Below are positions 48,210-61,837 of a stretch of DNA of 64,000 bases, one piece after another. Position 1 is the first letter of the stretch; every line of letters begins with the position of its first letter. Source of the DNA: Liolophura sinensis (Eukaryota > Mollusca > Polyplacophora > Chitonida > Chitonidae); assembly GCF_032854445.1 (NCBI RefSeq), contig NC_088301.1, positions 57,548,512 to 57,612,511 of the forward strand, given 5' to 3'. The notes under the pieces are model-generated. The model was not told where the DNA came from, searched no databases, and saw only the letters and a list, made by a program, of their open reading frames with translations. The position numbers and the translations under genes are program-made.

Positions 48210-50373
48210 GTGCTTGATCATTCTGTCATCCGGAGAATGACCGGATAGTACACCAAGGATGACAGCTGGAGGTTTCTCATGGAGTTAAACGGGTATTAGA
48301 ACTGTAAACCTAACTTATATTAAGTTTGTGAATACGGTTACATGATGTGTATGTTATTTTTGAGACAGACACATGAGTCGAGTAAAACAGGCTCACCAAG
48401 GATCTGCCAAGGACCATACTGAACTTGTACAATTTAGAAGTGAAACTGCAAGTGCTGTGCTTTTGGACTGACTGACAGCTGTATCCATCCACCTGGGTTA
48501 CCAGAGGGTAATTTCTTAATGCATCTCTCAGCTGCCATGGCAGGACCATATCAACTGAAAAGGTCTCTAGCAGATAGCTAGGGAGGGTGGGGTAGATTTA
48601 GGGTGGGATAGATGTTTTGTTTGGGGGGGTGCAGGGGTGTTAGTAAATCAAGAACAAGGCCTGCTTTGTCAACTGGCCTATGAGCAGCCCTGGAATTTTG
48701 CAACGAGAAAAATCTAACATGTGTGATTTATGTATCTATATTGTACATATTTGATAGGTACCACACAATGGCGAGAAGGCCGGCAATGAAGATGTCTACT
48801 TTGACTGATATGATTGAAGGGTAATCCTCTCCTAATGTTTGTCTCCAGTTGTCTGCCCCTTGTTGGGAGTGCCATAGCAATACGTTCTGACTGCTCGGGG
48901 ATTTCTGCCCGTAGTATTCAATGTTATGTTTGTCATTGTCTTTTCAGGTAATTTTTTTGTGAATTTTTTCAAATCGGCCAGAATTAATCATTTCAAAGTA
49001 CATGATGTAGCCACTAATCACTTGCTAAATTTTCACACCTTAGATTGTATTTCAAAGAAGAACTGGAATTAATTTCAGATACCTCTTCCATGAGAATTAA
49101 TTTTGCATTAAAAGAGCTGACATTTGTGATTTTCCCCTCTTTAAATGAATGTTTTATAAGGTTAATTGTTGTGCATTAGCAAAGCTTCAGTGGCAATGAT
49201 ACTGCTTTCTGACTGTTTTGAGATACAGCTGTTTATTCTCTGTAACTTACTTTGTTAGTTCATCTCTTGTTGCTATCGCAGGCCGATACATTTTTCGAGT
49301 TATACTACTGTTCTGATTTTATGACATTTTATAAGCCTCTGTTAATGTTTGATTCACTTGAGCTTTGTTAATTATTGGTAAGAATAGGGAGGGACTATAG
49401 GCAAGTATGAGCATAATACCCTTAAAGCTACGGTGCCTGTGGTCAGGGTTTGGGGGCGAGGGGAGTAGCACTTTAAAGAAGAGCCATAATAAGGAAAATC
49501 TACTTCTCACTGCAGTGTACTTGGCAGGGGCTGTGATACAGGACGTTACCTGTAAGAAAGAGAAAGGAACACATTTTGACATAATCAAAGGGAAATCCAA
49601 TAGATGGTAGACAAAGAGCACAATTGGCTATTTTTAAGGATAAATAAGTACAAGGGTAGAAATTGTTGTTTCTGTACGCAACTTTGTACAGAGTTGTATG
49701 TAGTATAATCCACTACCTCAATTTTAGATATGTTTTCTTTAAATCCAACATGCTGTTTTGCAGTTTTGGTGCTGTTCTGACTTAGGATTTAAATTGTTAT
49801 TGATTAGTATTGCATTTTAGACTGTGTTGTAGAATTTTCTGGTAAATTCCTAAATTTTATGATTAAAGTTTGTTGTTCTGCCAGTGATCCATTCATTCAG
49901 CAATGCTGGCCTGAATAATCAATATGAAATCTTGTTTAGGTGTGCCATTAGAGTTGTGGTTCATATGTACCTGTCGGTAACAAAGTGCTTACATTTATTT
50001 TTATAACTTTGGTGAAAACCCAGATCCCTACTTCTGAGTAGACCTATCTGTTTGCTTCAGAAGGGATAGTGCTCTGTCCAAAAAGGTTACCACATCAAGA
50101 CTGAGTAAGGAGGGAGATGGGTAAAGAAGGGGTTGGGACTGCAAACATATTGTAGTAATTGGGATTTGTTATATAAAAATAAATATATATATTATATATA
50201 TATATATGATATGCTATAGACAAACACATGTATTGGGGAGTTGGGCTGGGCGGGGGGTGTACTTGTCCAGCGTCTTATATTTATTGTAAAATTGGGGGGG
50301 TGGGGTGCGCTGAATTCTGGACAGGGCATTAGAGTTCTTGTCTGTCAGATTCTATACTACCTGAGAGACTTGA

Positions 50374-50379
50374 AAAATA
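50374..50379 (+). terminator. candidate distal polyadenylation signal
   Basis: AATAAA at the edge of the CpG-depleted block, followed by a T-rich stretch (TTCTTGTTCTACTTTATTT) about 30 bp downstream. Confidence 0.4.
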
Positions 50380-52030
50380 AAAGATACAAATACCTAATCG
50401 CACCATTCTTGTTCTACTTTATTTATGATGATATGACCGCATGATCATGAAAGCACACATGCTATTTGTGTGGTACAGCAGACCATGTCTTTAGTCTGTC
50501 CAAGGTTACACATCGAGCTTGCTATTGGCAACGGTCTGGGAAGTGCTTTAATGGCCATGAAATTTCGGTTTCGTTTGTGTTATTCATGTTTTCAGGTCCT
50601 ATTATGGTGGCTCACCCAATGTTGCTTAGGGTTTCATGGTCTTACGGTGGTTTGGGGTGTTACACCAGTTTTCTTGGCCTGATGACGGTTCCCCTGTGTC
50701 GCTCAGGTGTCTGTGGCCATATTTTAGATCGTTTGAGATGGGTATTCAGGGACATTCCTCATGTTTGTGAAGCATAGATGCTACACGGAAAAACCCGAAA
50801 AACTGCTATCATTGTCCACTTTTGGTCCCTAATGCTGTGCTCTGAAAATGCACACGCAAATTTTACCCTAGAACAGGAATGTTCCTGTTTGGCTCGAAGA
50901 TAAAAGCTTATATGACTTCCAAAATTACAGAAAATTTGAATTCAGTTAAATAACTGCGCAGACCAACACGTCTCCATAAATGTGGGAGAAAAAAATATTA
51001 AGCATTATCACGACAACACTGAAAAGCCAGAAAAAATTAAAATGACAAATGTATTATTTGTTGTCTTACGTCGGGATGTTACAAGGTCTTCACTGCCCTT
51101 GTTTCTCTCTGTGCTGTAGGTCTTTAAATAGTAGTTTTTGGTTTGTATAAACGCCATTACAATAAGCTTTAAGCGGACCTCAGTTCATAGACCTTGTAAC
51201 AGAGCCAGAGTTGCCCAGCATACTTGTGCTCCTTGGGCTGAATCCGGTGTGGTATGTACATGATAGGACAACTTCCTGTGTCGTTAGTGGCACAGTGGTC
51301 ACTTGACGTATACACACATATTGACCAGTACTTGTCATTTAAGGATCAACACTCAACATGACTTTAATGATTGGCTGAATGCATCATTGAAACAGATGCG
51401 GGAAAGGCAAGTAATTGAGGAACTGGACGACAACAAATTGTGACGTGTGACTGTAATATGGGCTCATGCTTAAGTGTCAACTAGGTGTGTTTACCTATGA
51501 CACAAATCCGGACAATTCGCAGTTACTGGACTTCATATTCTGTTAAAACGACGGAAGTGCGGTTTATTAGGCAATCAACAAACATGGGATCCTTCATGGA
51601 TGGCTAAACATATTTACACAATGTACTTTGTTGACAGTTTCTGAATCACATGCATCTTTTTTGGTCCAAATTAAAAATGCTAAACGAATAGATATAGATA
51701 AATTTACACACTGACAAAAATTGTAAAAAAAAAAAAAGAGACCCATGCCATATGCTATGTCAAAAGTTCGTCACACTGCGTTCAATATTTTATTACAACT
51801 CTCTTCTCTAGTGTTAAATTGTTTCAGAACATGAGCGTGCCTCAGAACAAATGTAACTTTGTTACCTTTGTACATCAGTTTGTCGCCACGATATGGCTAC
51901 AAACTTGTCCAAGTGGCGATAAACAACAATGTTATTTTTTTCTTAAGAGTTTGAATATCATTGAACACCATTACATAATGTGGCTTATAATTCCTAGAAA
52001 TGTTGATATATTTCCCGCTGCATGCAGTAT

Positions 52031-52283
52031 TATTTACTTGATTGGTGTTTTACGCTGTACTCAAGAATATTTCACTTATACGACGGCGGCCAGCATTGTG
52101 GTTGGAGGAAACGGGACAGAGCCCGGGGAAAACCCTCGACCACCTGGAGGTTGCTGACAGGCCCTCCCACGTACGGCCGGAGAGGAAACCAGCATGACTT
52201 GAACTAACCGCGACCGCATTGGTGAGAGGCCCATGGGTCATTAGGCTGCTCAAGCGAACTAACCAACTAAGCCACGGAGGGTC
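52031..52283 (-). mobile_element. SINE-A, near full length
   Basis: Read on the minus strand, it starts with a tRNA-like head (box A TGGCTTAGTTGGTTAG; box-B-like GGTTAGTTCAAGTC). A conserved body follows, then a 3' end with AACACCAATCAA and an AAATAA-type tail. It is the most complete copy in the window and defines the family here. Confidence 0.85.
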
Positions 52284-52572
52284 CGGTATATGATAAACAT
52301 AGCGTGTTGTGATATGTACTTCTGGAGAGCAACTCAATATATGTGGTACAATTTTCTGAGTGTTAGGTTTGAAGGCTTGAAGAGTTGAGAATATACCTCT
52401 GCTGGGGAAGGTGGTTATATGTGTTTGTAGAAAGTCATATATAAACACTCTAAAAGTATAATTGTGTACAACACACACACAAAATGTGTCCCACAGGTAG
52501 GCATTAATTTAACAAATTTGCATAGGCTCATGAATGTGTACCGTTACTTTATATTCATCCTATTTGTGTGAT

Positions 52573-53060
52573 CTGGAACGTACTTCTGACTGGGAAGGTG
52601 CTTATATGCCTGTAGTCAGGAACGTACTTCTGACTGGGAAGGTGCTTATATGTTTGTGGTCGGGAACGTACTTCTGACTGGGAAGGTGCTTATATGTTTG
52701 TGCTCTGGAACGTTCTTCTGACTGCGAAGGTGTCTGTGTCTGTAGTCAGGAAAGTATATTTCTGACTGGGAAAGGGCTTATATGGTTGTAGTCAAGAACA
52801 TATTTTATTTAGCATTATGGTGGGAGGAAACTGGACGTAGCCCGTGGGAAACCCACGCCCATCCGTAGGTTGCTGGCAGATATTTCAACGTACGTAGATG
52901 AAGCCAGCATGAACTGGACTCGAGCTCACAGCGACCGCATTAATTGGCGAGGGGCACCTGGATCATTGCGCCTCGCTGGTGTGCTAACCCCCTCGGCTAC
53001 GAAGGCCCCAGGAGGAGCATATGAAGGTGCTTATATGTTTGTCGCCAAGAACGTATCTTT
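52573..53060. repeat. 44-bp minisatellite split by a SINE
   Basis: Units of about 44 bp contain AACGTACTTCTGACTGGGAA and GGTGCTTATATGTTTGT. Five to six units run from about 52573 to 52800. The pattern resumes at about 53022-53060 after a SINE-A insertion. A diverged related unit is seen at about 52318-52430. Confidence 0.85.
52802..53010 (-). mobile_element. SINE-A copy inside the 44-bp minisatellite
   Basis: Minus orientation, from the tail-side ATTTAGCATTATGGTGGGAG to the tRNA-like head CGGCTACGAAGGCCCC. Minisatellite units flank both ends. The 3'-most part of the element is missing. Confidence 0.8.
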
Positions 53061-53794
53061 AGTGCTTGTAGTTCTCAAATTAGAAAAGAGGTGATAAGCC
53101 CCTCTGAAATATGTAATTAATATTTTTTCACCGGGGAAATAAAGAGGGCAGAGGGGCTTTTAAAAGCAACAGAACCACGGAAAGAAAGCATATGCCCAGA
53201 TGAGCTGTATATGTCTTATATCAGCATGTGTTTGTGAAATCCCACACAGCTCGAATGAATATCGTTATAATACCAGATGACTAAACTGGCTCACCCGTCT
53301 GAATGACGAAAAATGTAGATTTTCCTCTGGACCCAGTTTTAGTTTCGGCGTATATATACATCCACCTGTTGCCCAGCAAAAAATTGGCTGCACGCCTATT
53401 TACAAGGTTGAAGTTTAACATAGATTTACGTGAATATCTGTTATTAGTTGTCAAGGGCCAAGGGGCATAAGTGCAAATAACACTTTAATACATAGTTGTC
53501 TTGGTTAGAGCCCGGGTAGAGCGATGGGATTTGCAAAGCGCATGTAATAAAGGCCTCATAAACCCATTTTGGTAAAATCGCGGGATGCAAATAACCATAG
53601 ATATACAGGATTTAAAGCATAAAATTTAAAGAAAATTAAAATGATGAATCTTGATGATAAACAAATGTAAGAAAAGGGAAAATAGATGTACATGCAGTTC
53701 ATCGGACGATTTCATTTAACATTATGGTCACCAGAATTCGCCAGATCCTCCGTGGACTATAGATGTGCTCCTCACCCTTGCGTATAGTGGATTG

Positions 53795-54110
53795 GGAGTG
53801 AGTGCTTGGGGTTTAACGTCGTACTTAACAATTTTTCTGTCATATGACGACGAAGGAATCCTTAGAGTGCATGTAGTGTGCCTCCTTGTTGCAGGACGGA
53901 TTTCCACCGCTCTTTTATATAGTGCTGTTTCACTGAGACGCCTTACCGAAGGTAAGTAAGGCGCCCGCCCGAGCCATTATACTGATAAGGGTAAACCAGT
54001 CGTTGCACTATCCCCTTCATGCTGATCGCCAAGCGTGGAAGTTACAACTTCCTCTTTTAAGATCTTAGGTGTGACTCGATCCAGAATTGACCCTGGATTT
54101 ACCGCTCCCG
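53795..54110 (-). mobile_element. SINE-B copy with target-site duplication
   Basis: Reverse complement of the 16203-16555 element, including GGTTTAACGTCGTACTTAAC near its 3' end and GAAGTTACAACTTCC in the body. The tRNA head is truncated. TAGTGGATTG occurs at 53785-53794 and at 54111-54120, a 10-bp target duplication. Confidence 0.88.
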
Positions 54111-54740
54111 TAGTGGATTGTGGCAGTTCTGTTGTAGCATTATAAATTTAGGCTTATATGACGTTCTGCAAAATGACACACAAACATGAGATTTGTCCAG
54201 TTGTCCAAACGCGCCTCCGGTTAGAACTTCACAACCCTCTTCTGTTTGCCCGGGATAATATAAGGACAGATTATTCAGGTATGCTATCATAGTACCTAAA
54301 ATCGCTTACCCATGCATGTCCGCCTGTCTTAAAAGCCTGTTACCTCCCCTCATCCACCACATTATATGACGTTCTGCCGCTCTTCTCCTAAAAACAAACA
54401 GCAAACCAACAATAGGAAATATGAAAACTCGGAAAATGTCCCTTATTAAAAGGAACACGGTCAAAGGGAGATAACGACATGCATATTTTTGCACTAGTTA
54501 CTTCCCTTTGCAGAAATGTCTTGCAAGCATGGGCTAATGGTCATATATAGGCTGCGAAACCATACGTACTCTACAATCACTGATTTTACTCTGGACAAAC
54601 GATTTATGTATCCGCATGTAACACGTTACCCATCCATGGAATGCCGATTTATTCTCAGACGGTTAAAGTGGTTGTTCACTGAGACTGTGTATGCATATAC
54701 GGCTTCAGGCCACGTGGCATTCAGGTCTCCTACACCGTCA

Positions 54741-54786
54741 CTGAAGAATTTAGTTCAGCGTTAAACACCAATCAAATAATAATAAT
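54741..54786 (+). mobile_element. SINE-A 3' end fragment
   Basis: GCGTTAAACACCAATCAAAT followed by AATAATAATAA resembles the family's 3' end. Only the last 45 bp or so are present. Confidence 0.5.
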
Positions 54787-57216
54787 GGACCCACATGTAC
54801 AGAATCAACACCTACTGGTCAACATGATGTAGACGAAAAAGTCACATTCGTGCATAACATATCCTAGCAGTTTTTGAGACACTTGATTTGCTGGTGTATT
54901 TTTTGGCCAAGCATAAACTTGTGTGGTATATATTTTAACATATGCTAAAACTAACACCTTATACATACGATCTGCTTAACTGCGATCGCATAATAGTAGG
55001 GCATATATGTATATATGCACGTGAGTTATTCAAAGGTCACTGTATATGCATGTAAATAGATGTCGCACGTAATTTAAAGGTGTGAATTTGGGGAATGGCG
55101 CAGATCTGTGTCCCAAGACTCTTGGTCCCCACATTCCGATCTTTTTTCACAGTTCTAGATATATTGAACTTAATAAAAGTAATTTTAAAATTCAGGTATG
55201 AAGTCATTTTGAAGCATACGGAACTTATACAAATTGAGTCCGCATTTGTATGAATTCGTGATATTTCTGAACGGAAAGAAGTAAATGAAGCCTATGCTTA
55301 AATACACATGCATGCATAGTTATGTCCCTTTGATCATCGTCTTGGGTCTGCATCGTTAGTCTCGACGTTATAACGTTATACGGTAAAGTTTTTCAGCGTA
55401 TCTCACAGTATTAACAAAGCTTAACAAAAGTGCTGTAATGGAAATCAAGGCTATCATATATTTGTAAACATTCTCGTATCCACTTTGCACTGAGCACTGT
55501 ATCATGCACTATATATCATTTCCGCACGGATTCCCGGGAACGCCACATATTGGCGACACTATTTCCTTATTCCCAACAATCCGAGGAGAGCACGCATATA
55601 TGTCAAGCTTGACATGTCCACGTGTGTTTCACGTAAGCAGGCGTTTTCTCTGAAGAGTAATATATTGACATATGCAGCTCAGTATATATTCCATACTGGT
55701 TAGGAACATATATACAGGGCAATACGAAATTTAGACGGTTATTTTTTTTTTTCGTTATAATGGCAATTATTTATCCCCTGAAATAAATATCTTTAATTTT
55801 GCAATATAGCCTACTCCAAATAACATAACTTGTAATTCCATACATGCACTTATAGGCATACATATGTGGGTATATAGGCCTATGTAACAGTGTAAATTTG
55901 TAATTCCATTCAATCAACGATACTACTACATATAGCCTAGTTAACACTGTGTAAACAACAAATAGCAATCTGTGATTCACGTATACATACAGACGCGTGT
56001 ATTGCTGTTATAGACGTATAGTTATAAATAGATTACTTGTAGATAACGTGCATGCACAAAGATGACGGATTTGGGGGAATGCAGCCGATCTGCGACACGT
56101 TTATTACTTTAACGTTATAGTCCCATATTTCCGACGGTTTTATAAGTATTAGGTGTTGTCTTGAGTAAAAAGACCTATGGACGGCAAATGTCTGTTTGAT
56201 AAGAACGTCAAAAGTATACATTCATGTAAGCTTTAGATTCGTCACCATGTGTAAATGAGTTTTATGTATGACTGAAAACTGTATAAATACAACCCTGTGT
56301 AAGCCCCGGTGAAAGAGTCAAGACCAGGCCCGAGTTTCCGTTTTCATTTTTACACCCAGCTGTTTAAAGTAAGGAAGTGAAAGGTTAGAGGATTTAATGA
56401 ATCGGAATTCCAGTTCTTCTGCTCGACATGAGCTTTATATTGCTTATAGTCTGCCCAAGGACGTCAATTCACAACATACAGGCGTGTAAAAACCATATTG
56501 ACCGGAACAAGGTATAGCCTGTTGTGTAGCTCACTGACGTAAAATAAATATTTAGAACAACCACGCATTTCTTAAACTTTATTTTTACATTTCAGTTCGT
56601 CTTCAGACATCAGGCTTCGACTGTGAATGAATGCATGTCAGAGTCTGAGCTGGGCGCTGCAAGGAACCATTTATTTGTATAGGGAGAGATGTGTGGGTTG
56701 TTATTTTGATTACCTCCCTTTGACCAGTAAACGGTAAAACTGAGCCATTTGTGCAGTTCAATCAAGCGGAATAAGCGGTTTTTTTTAAAATGGGGAACAA
56801 CGCATATATATCTGTATTATATATAAAGTCACATGCTACAAAAATATCTTTAATCTCCACTGTATATACAAGGTGAATCCAGGGAATGACGCAGGCCTGC
56901 GACTAAAGACCATCGAGTCTCGAATTTCAGACAAGTGTAGACTCCACACGCACGTGACAAAGACAGGTGGGGCGGCAGGAGAGGGGTGGGAGGGGTCTTG
57001 ACTTTGTAGAGTGCATGCAAGGTGCGGGCATGGACTCTCACGACTCCCCATGTCTCCGTGTGTCTATATGCACAGGGTCTAGGTCTTGTTTTTTAATACA
57101 TTGCGTGAAAACTTTTTTCCTCAATTACTGATGTAATAAAGTTTAATGTGTGCAAAGGAATACGGTCACGTATATTGTGTTAAACACCTTATTTATTCGG
57201 TGTTGTTCGTATAATA

Positions 57217-57435
57217 GTGAGTGAGTGCTTAGTGTTTGACGTACTGAACAATTTTTCAGTCACATGCAAGTAAGTTGCCCCACTCAAGCCATTATACTGA
57301 TACTGGTCACCCAGTCGTTGCACTTCCTGAACGCCAAGCGAGGAAGCTCTTAGGTGTGACCCGACCCAGGGTTTACCCTGGATCTACCGCCTCCGAAGCG
57401 GAGGCTCTACTAATGAACTGAGCCATCGGGTAGTA
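57217..57435 (-). mobile_element. SINE-B copy with target-site duplication
   Basis: Minus-oriented copy with GTGCTTAGTGTTTGACGTAC at its 3' end and an almost intact tRNA head (GAACTGAGCCATCGGG). An internal section is deleted relative to the 16-kb copy. TTCGTATAATA lies at 57206-57216 and 57436-57446, an 11-bp target duplication. Confidence 0.9.
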
Positions 57436-57540
57436 TTCGTATAATAAGTGTACGTTTTAACCATGCAGTGGCTATAATTAATGCAGTGTAGGTAACAAAT
57501 ATAGCAGGTGTTATAACAAAAGAGTGATAATTAAAATAAA

Positions 57541-57543
57541 AGC

Positions 57544-57616
<73 letters not shown>
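57541..57616. repeat. (TA)n followed by (CA)n microsatellite
   Basis: TA dinucleotides with one phase break, followed by a short CA run. Confidence 0.9.
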
Positions 57617-57617
<1 letters not shown>

Positions 57618-57994
57618 AGAAACATGACAATCTCAACGTGTGGATTTAGCTTTCTGGTTTCACCGTACCATGATGGTTCTTCACAGCTTTTTTATTTCAC
57701 AAGTGAGGTGCTTAAACTATAAAGAAACATGTATATATCTACTTAGGCTTGTCTATGTATATGTCTACTATAACTAAAATCATGGACTAACACAATGAAA
57801 TAGACTTCTGACAGAAGACAACTGAAATAAATAAATTCGATCTCAATGAATTATTAATACAGTCATAACATTATTTTTTTACTTAACTATAATGGGTTGA
57901 CATTTATCCAGAATGTCATCCTGGCTTTATATACTGCCGGTAACAATGTCTTCGGCATGATACTTCAGTGGAGACAATATATGTGCACAGATCT

Positions 57995-58066
57995 CGTCGA
58001 CATATGACTGAAAAGTTGTTAAGTACGACGCCAAAAACCTCAAGCATACATACAAACATACATACA
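57995..58066 (+). mobile_element. SINE-B 3' fragment
   Basis: CATATGACTGAAAAGTTGTT, then AAGTACGACGCCAAAAACC and a CATA-type tail. It matches the end of SINE-B. Confidence 0.7.
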
Positions 58067-60054
58067 TCAGGACTCTCGGAATATGCTACAGCCTGAGACA
58101 ACGTTTGCTTTTGCAGCCAAAAGCTGAGATGGACGTTCCTATTCTAACGCCCAGCTTCGGTCATCTTGATTCCACGCGGACAATGTCACTAGAGAAACCG
58201 GCAAGAATCCTACCTTATTTTTGCTATCCACCGATTCCCTAAAAACCCACGATATGTTATATGTCCTAGCCAGCATTGGTAAAAAATCTTTCAACAATAA
58301 TCCAGCCGTTTAAGCTTTCGAATCGGACAACTGAAATTAACTTCTGCATGTTTGGATTTTTTTTTTCAAGACAAGGTGATGGACGCGAAAATTTTATCCC
58401 ATCCGACATTCTGTTTACAAGGCGTGCAATTCTTAAGAGGATGTTGGGTAGGATAAAAATCGAGCAGGTTTCTTTAGTGAAACTGTCCACGTGGAAGTGT
58501 ATGACCGAAGATCGGCGTTATTGTAGGAACGTCATGCTTAGCATTGGGCTATTGCTTTGTTGATGTTGTAATATGTTAGGAGAATGTGTACATTTTTGTT
58601 GACTTTTTTTTTGTTCTCCTTGAAATGGTTTAAATATATAATTAAGCTATCGAACCACAAAAATTAGTTCCAGTGAATAAAAATAATTACTGAAAACTGT
58701 ATAATCTTTCTGTTTACGAATAAAGATTTATTGTCTTAAACATCAACAACCTGCATGTTTTTGGATGTCACAAAATATTTAATTACATGTATATTTATAT
58801 ACAAGCCGGAGCTACGCTCATTCTGGTTTCCATACTGTAAAGGAAGTGTCTCGCTTAAAAATAAAAAAACGTTTACAACCAAGGGACACAACTCTTCCAA
58901 TATTGATTAAATTTCACTGGAGGGTAAAATGGAAACTATTCATTCCAGGGCTTGTTGTCATAGTCCTTTGCATGAATTCGTTAAGAATGGAACTCACCAG
59001 TGGGAACGATTGCAGCGCTCTTTTCAAGATAAATAAGCACTTTTTTTTTGTAAATTTAAAAATAACTGTACCCACTGATTTTTTGTTTGTAAAAAAGAAG
59101 CATTACTTTTGCTTAGATCCCCTAAATTTGATTAACTCTCCCATCTTCCAAAGAGCAGGCCTATACACTTGTTTAATTTCCCCTCCATATAAAGTCGGCA
59201 GGTGAAAATCGCTTTTCATGGGTGTTCGCAGATAGTTATAGAAAAAAGTCACACGTCTATTAATTCGATGATTTCTTTTCTTTGCCATTTGTCTATGAAT
59301 GAATTAAAAGTTAGTTTTATGTCTTATGATACCAGTCTCATAATCTAATTCATAACGATGGCACAGTGGAAGTTAAGGACAGGTTATTGGCACATGTCCT
59401 GGTACATAGAGGTCGATATAATATCATTCTATAATTTTACTACAAATTGTACTGAATTTTGACACAAACTAGTTTCATTTAAAATCTGAATGAAAAGTAA
59501 TTTGTACGTGTGTTTGCATACATGTACATGGACACGGCAGACGGATTCATCCATGTTGACAGTTTTCTGTGGGTAGGGAGAAACATCATCGATATTACCA
59601 CAAGCGGTTCCAGCTGTTGCTCAGCCCTCTGATGGAAATGCCGCATAATGGCAACAGCGCTCAGTCCTCTGAACGTGACCGGGGCTGAGTTTGTGCACTG
59701 CGAGCAGTTTGACAATCTATTTAGGTCACCATCAGGTCGATTGCGTGTTGCTGCTCAGCGCTTGTTCCCTGCGGATTTCGTGCTTCGTCTAGTTTAGGTT
59801 TAGGCAAAGTAAGCCCGAGCTATCACCTCATCGCCATCCACTGATGGTGTCAGTATTTGAAGCAGACACTACGTGCTCCCCTGATCCTGTCTCCGAGGCA
59901 CACAGATTTCGCCCCTATCCGACAAAACGGCCGAGGACTGTAAAACCGTTAGCATTACAAAACGGAACTGTTTCGTAATATCATAACTCGATAACAGGAC
60001 GGAGTTGAAGGTGACGTAGGTGAGGTCTGTGTAACTACAAAACTGTCTGGAAGA

Positions 60055-61520
<1,466 letters not shown>

Positions 61521-61549
61521 TAGTGCCTCATTTGGCCTTATTTTTAAGC

Positions 61550-61749
61550 NNNNNNNNNNNNNNNNNNNNNNNNNNNNNNNNNNNNNNNNNNNNNNNNNNN
61601 NNNNNNNNNNNNNNNNNNNNNNNNNNNNNNNNNNNNNNNNNNNNNNNNNNNNNNNNNNNNNNNNNNNNNNNNNNNNNNNNNNNNNNNNNNNNNNNNNNNN
61701 NNNNNNNNNNNNNNNNNNNNNNNNNNNNNNNNNNNNNNNNNNNNNNNNN
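61550..61749. other. assembly gap of 200 N
   Basis: Exactly 200 undetermined bases, a placeholder size. The true distance between the aminotransferase and the next exon is unknown. Upstream exons of the following gene may lie in it. Confidence 0.99.
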
Positions 61750-61837
61750 CAAGTTCACCGAGGCCTCCATCAATAGCATTGATATCAACATCAAAGTCTA
61801 CACAAGCTCCTCTGCAGTTTTCGGTTTTAAACCAACG
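61750..61837 (+). CDS. Ig-like membrane protein, exon a (partial)
   Basis: Begins inside the gap. It ends GFKPT before GTAAGC, in phase 0. Confidence 0.6.

Larger units (their letters stand above)
47865..50400 (+). other. probable LRIG 3' UTR
   Basis: A canonical AATAAA lies at 48204-48209, giving a short 3' UTR of about 350 nt. The CpG-depleted state continues to about 50.4 kb (4 CpG in 49321-49920, 15 in 50461-51060). A second AATAAA sits in ACTTGAAAAATAAAAGATAC at about 50369-50388. I infer alternative polyadenylation, with a long form ending near 50.4 kb. A short TA tract occurs at about 50184-50209. No other gene was recognised. Confidence 0.5.
50400..60054. other. intergenic region, repeat-rich
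   Basis: CpG is again common. The region holds SINE-A copies (52031-52283, 52802-53010 and a fragment at 54741-54786), SINE-B copies (53795-54110, 57217-57435, 57995-58066), a 44-bp minisatellite (about 52573-53060) and a TA/AC tract (57541-57616). Open frames of up to 142 codons either lie over SINEs or show no recognisable family. I see no gene. Confidence 0.65.

Noticed and set aside
50466-50777. 103-codon open frame
   Set aside because: No recognisable family. It lies just outside the CpG-depleted block, with no supporting gene structure.
52240-52290. Possible minus-strand tRNA gene
   Set aside because: It is the tRNA-derived head of SINE-A and continues into the SINE body.
52050-52478. 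142-codon minus-strand open frame
   Set aside because: It runs through SINE-A and has no recognisable protein similarity.
58846-59205. 119-codon open frame with a hydrophobic stretch
   Set aside because: Low-complexity Lys/Phe-rich composition in AT-rich sequence. No family or splice support.
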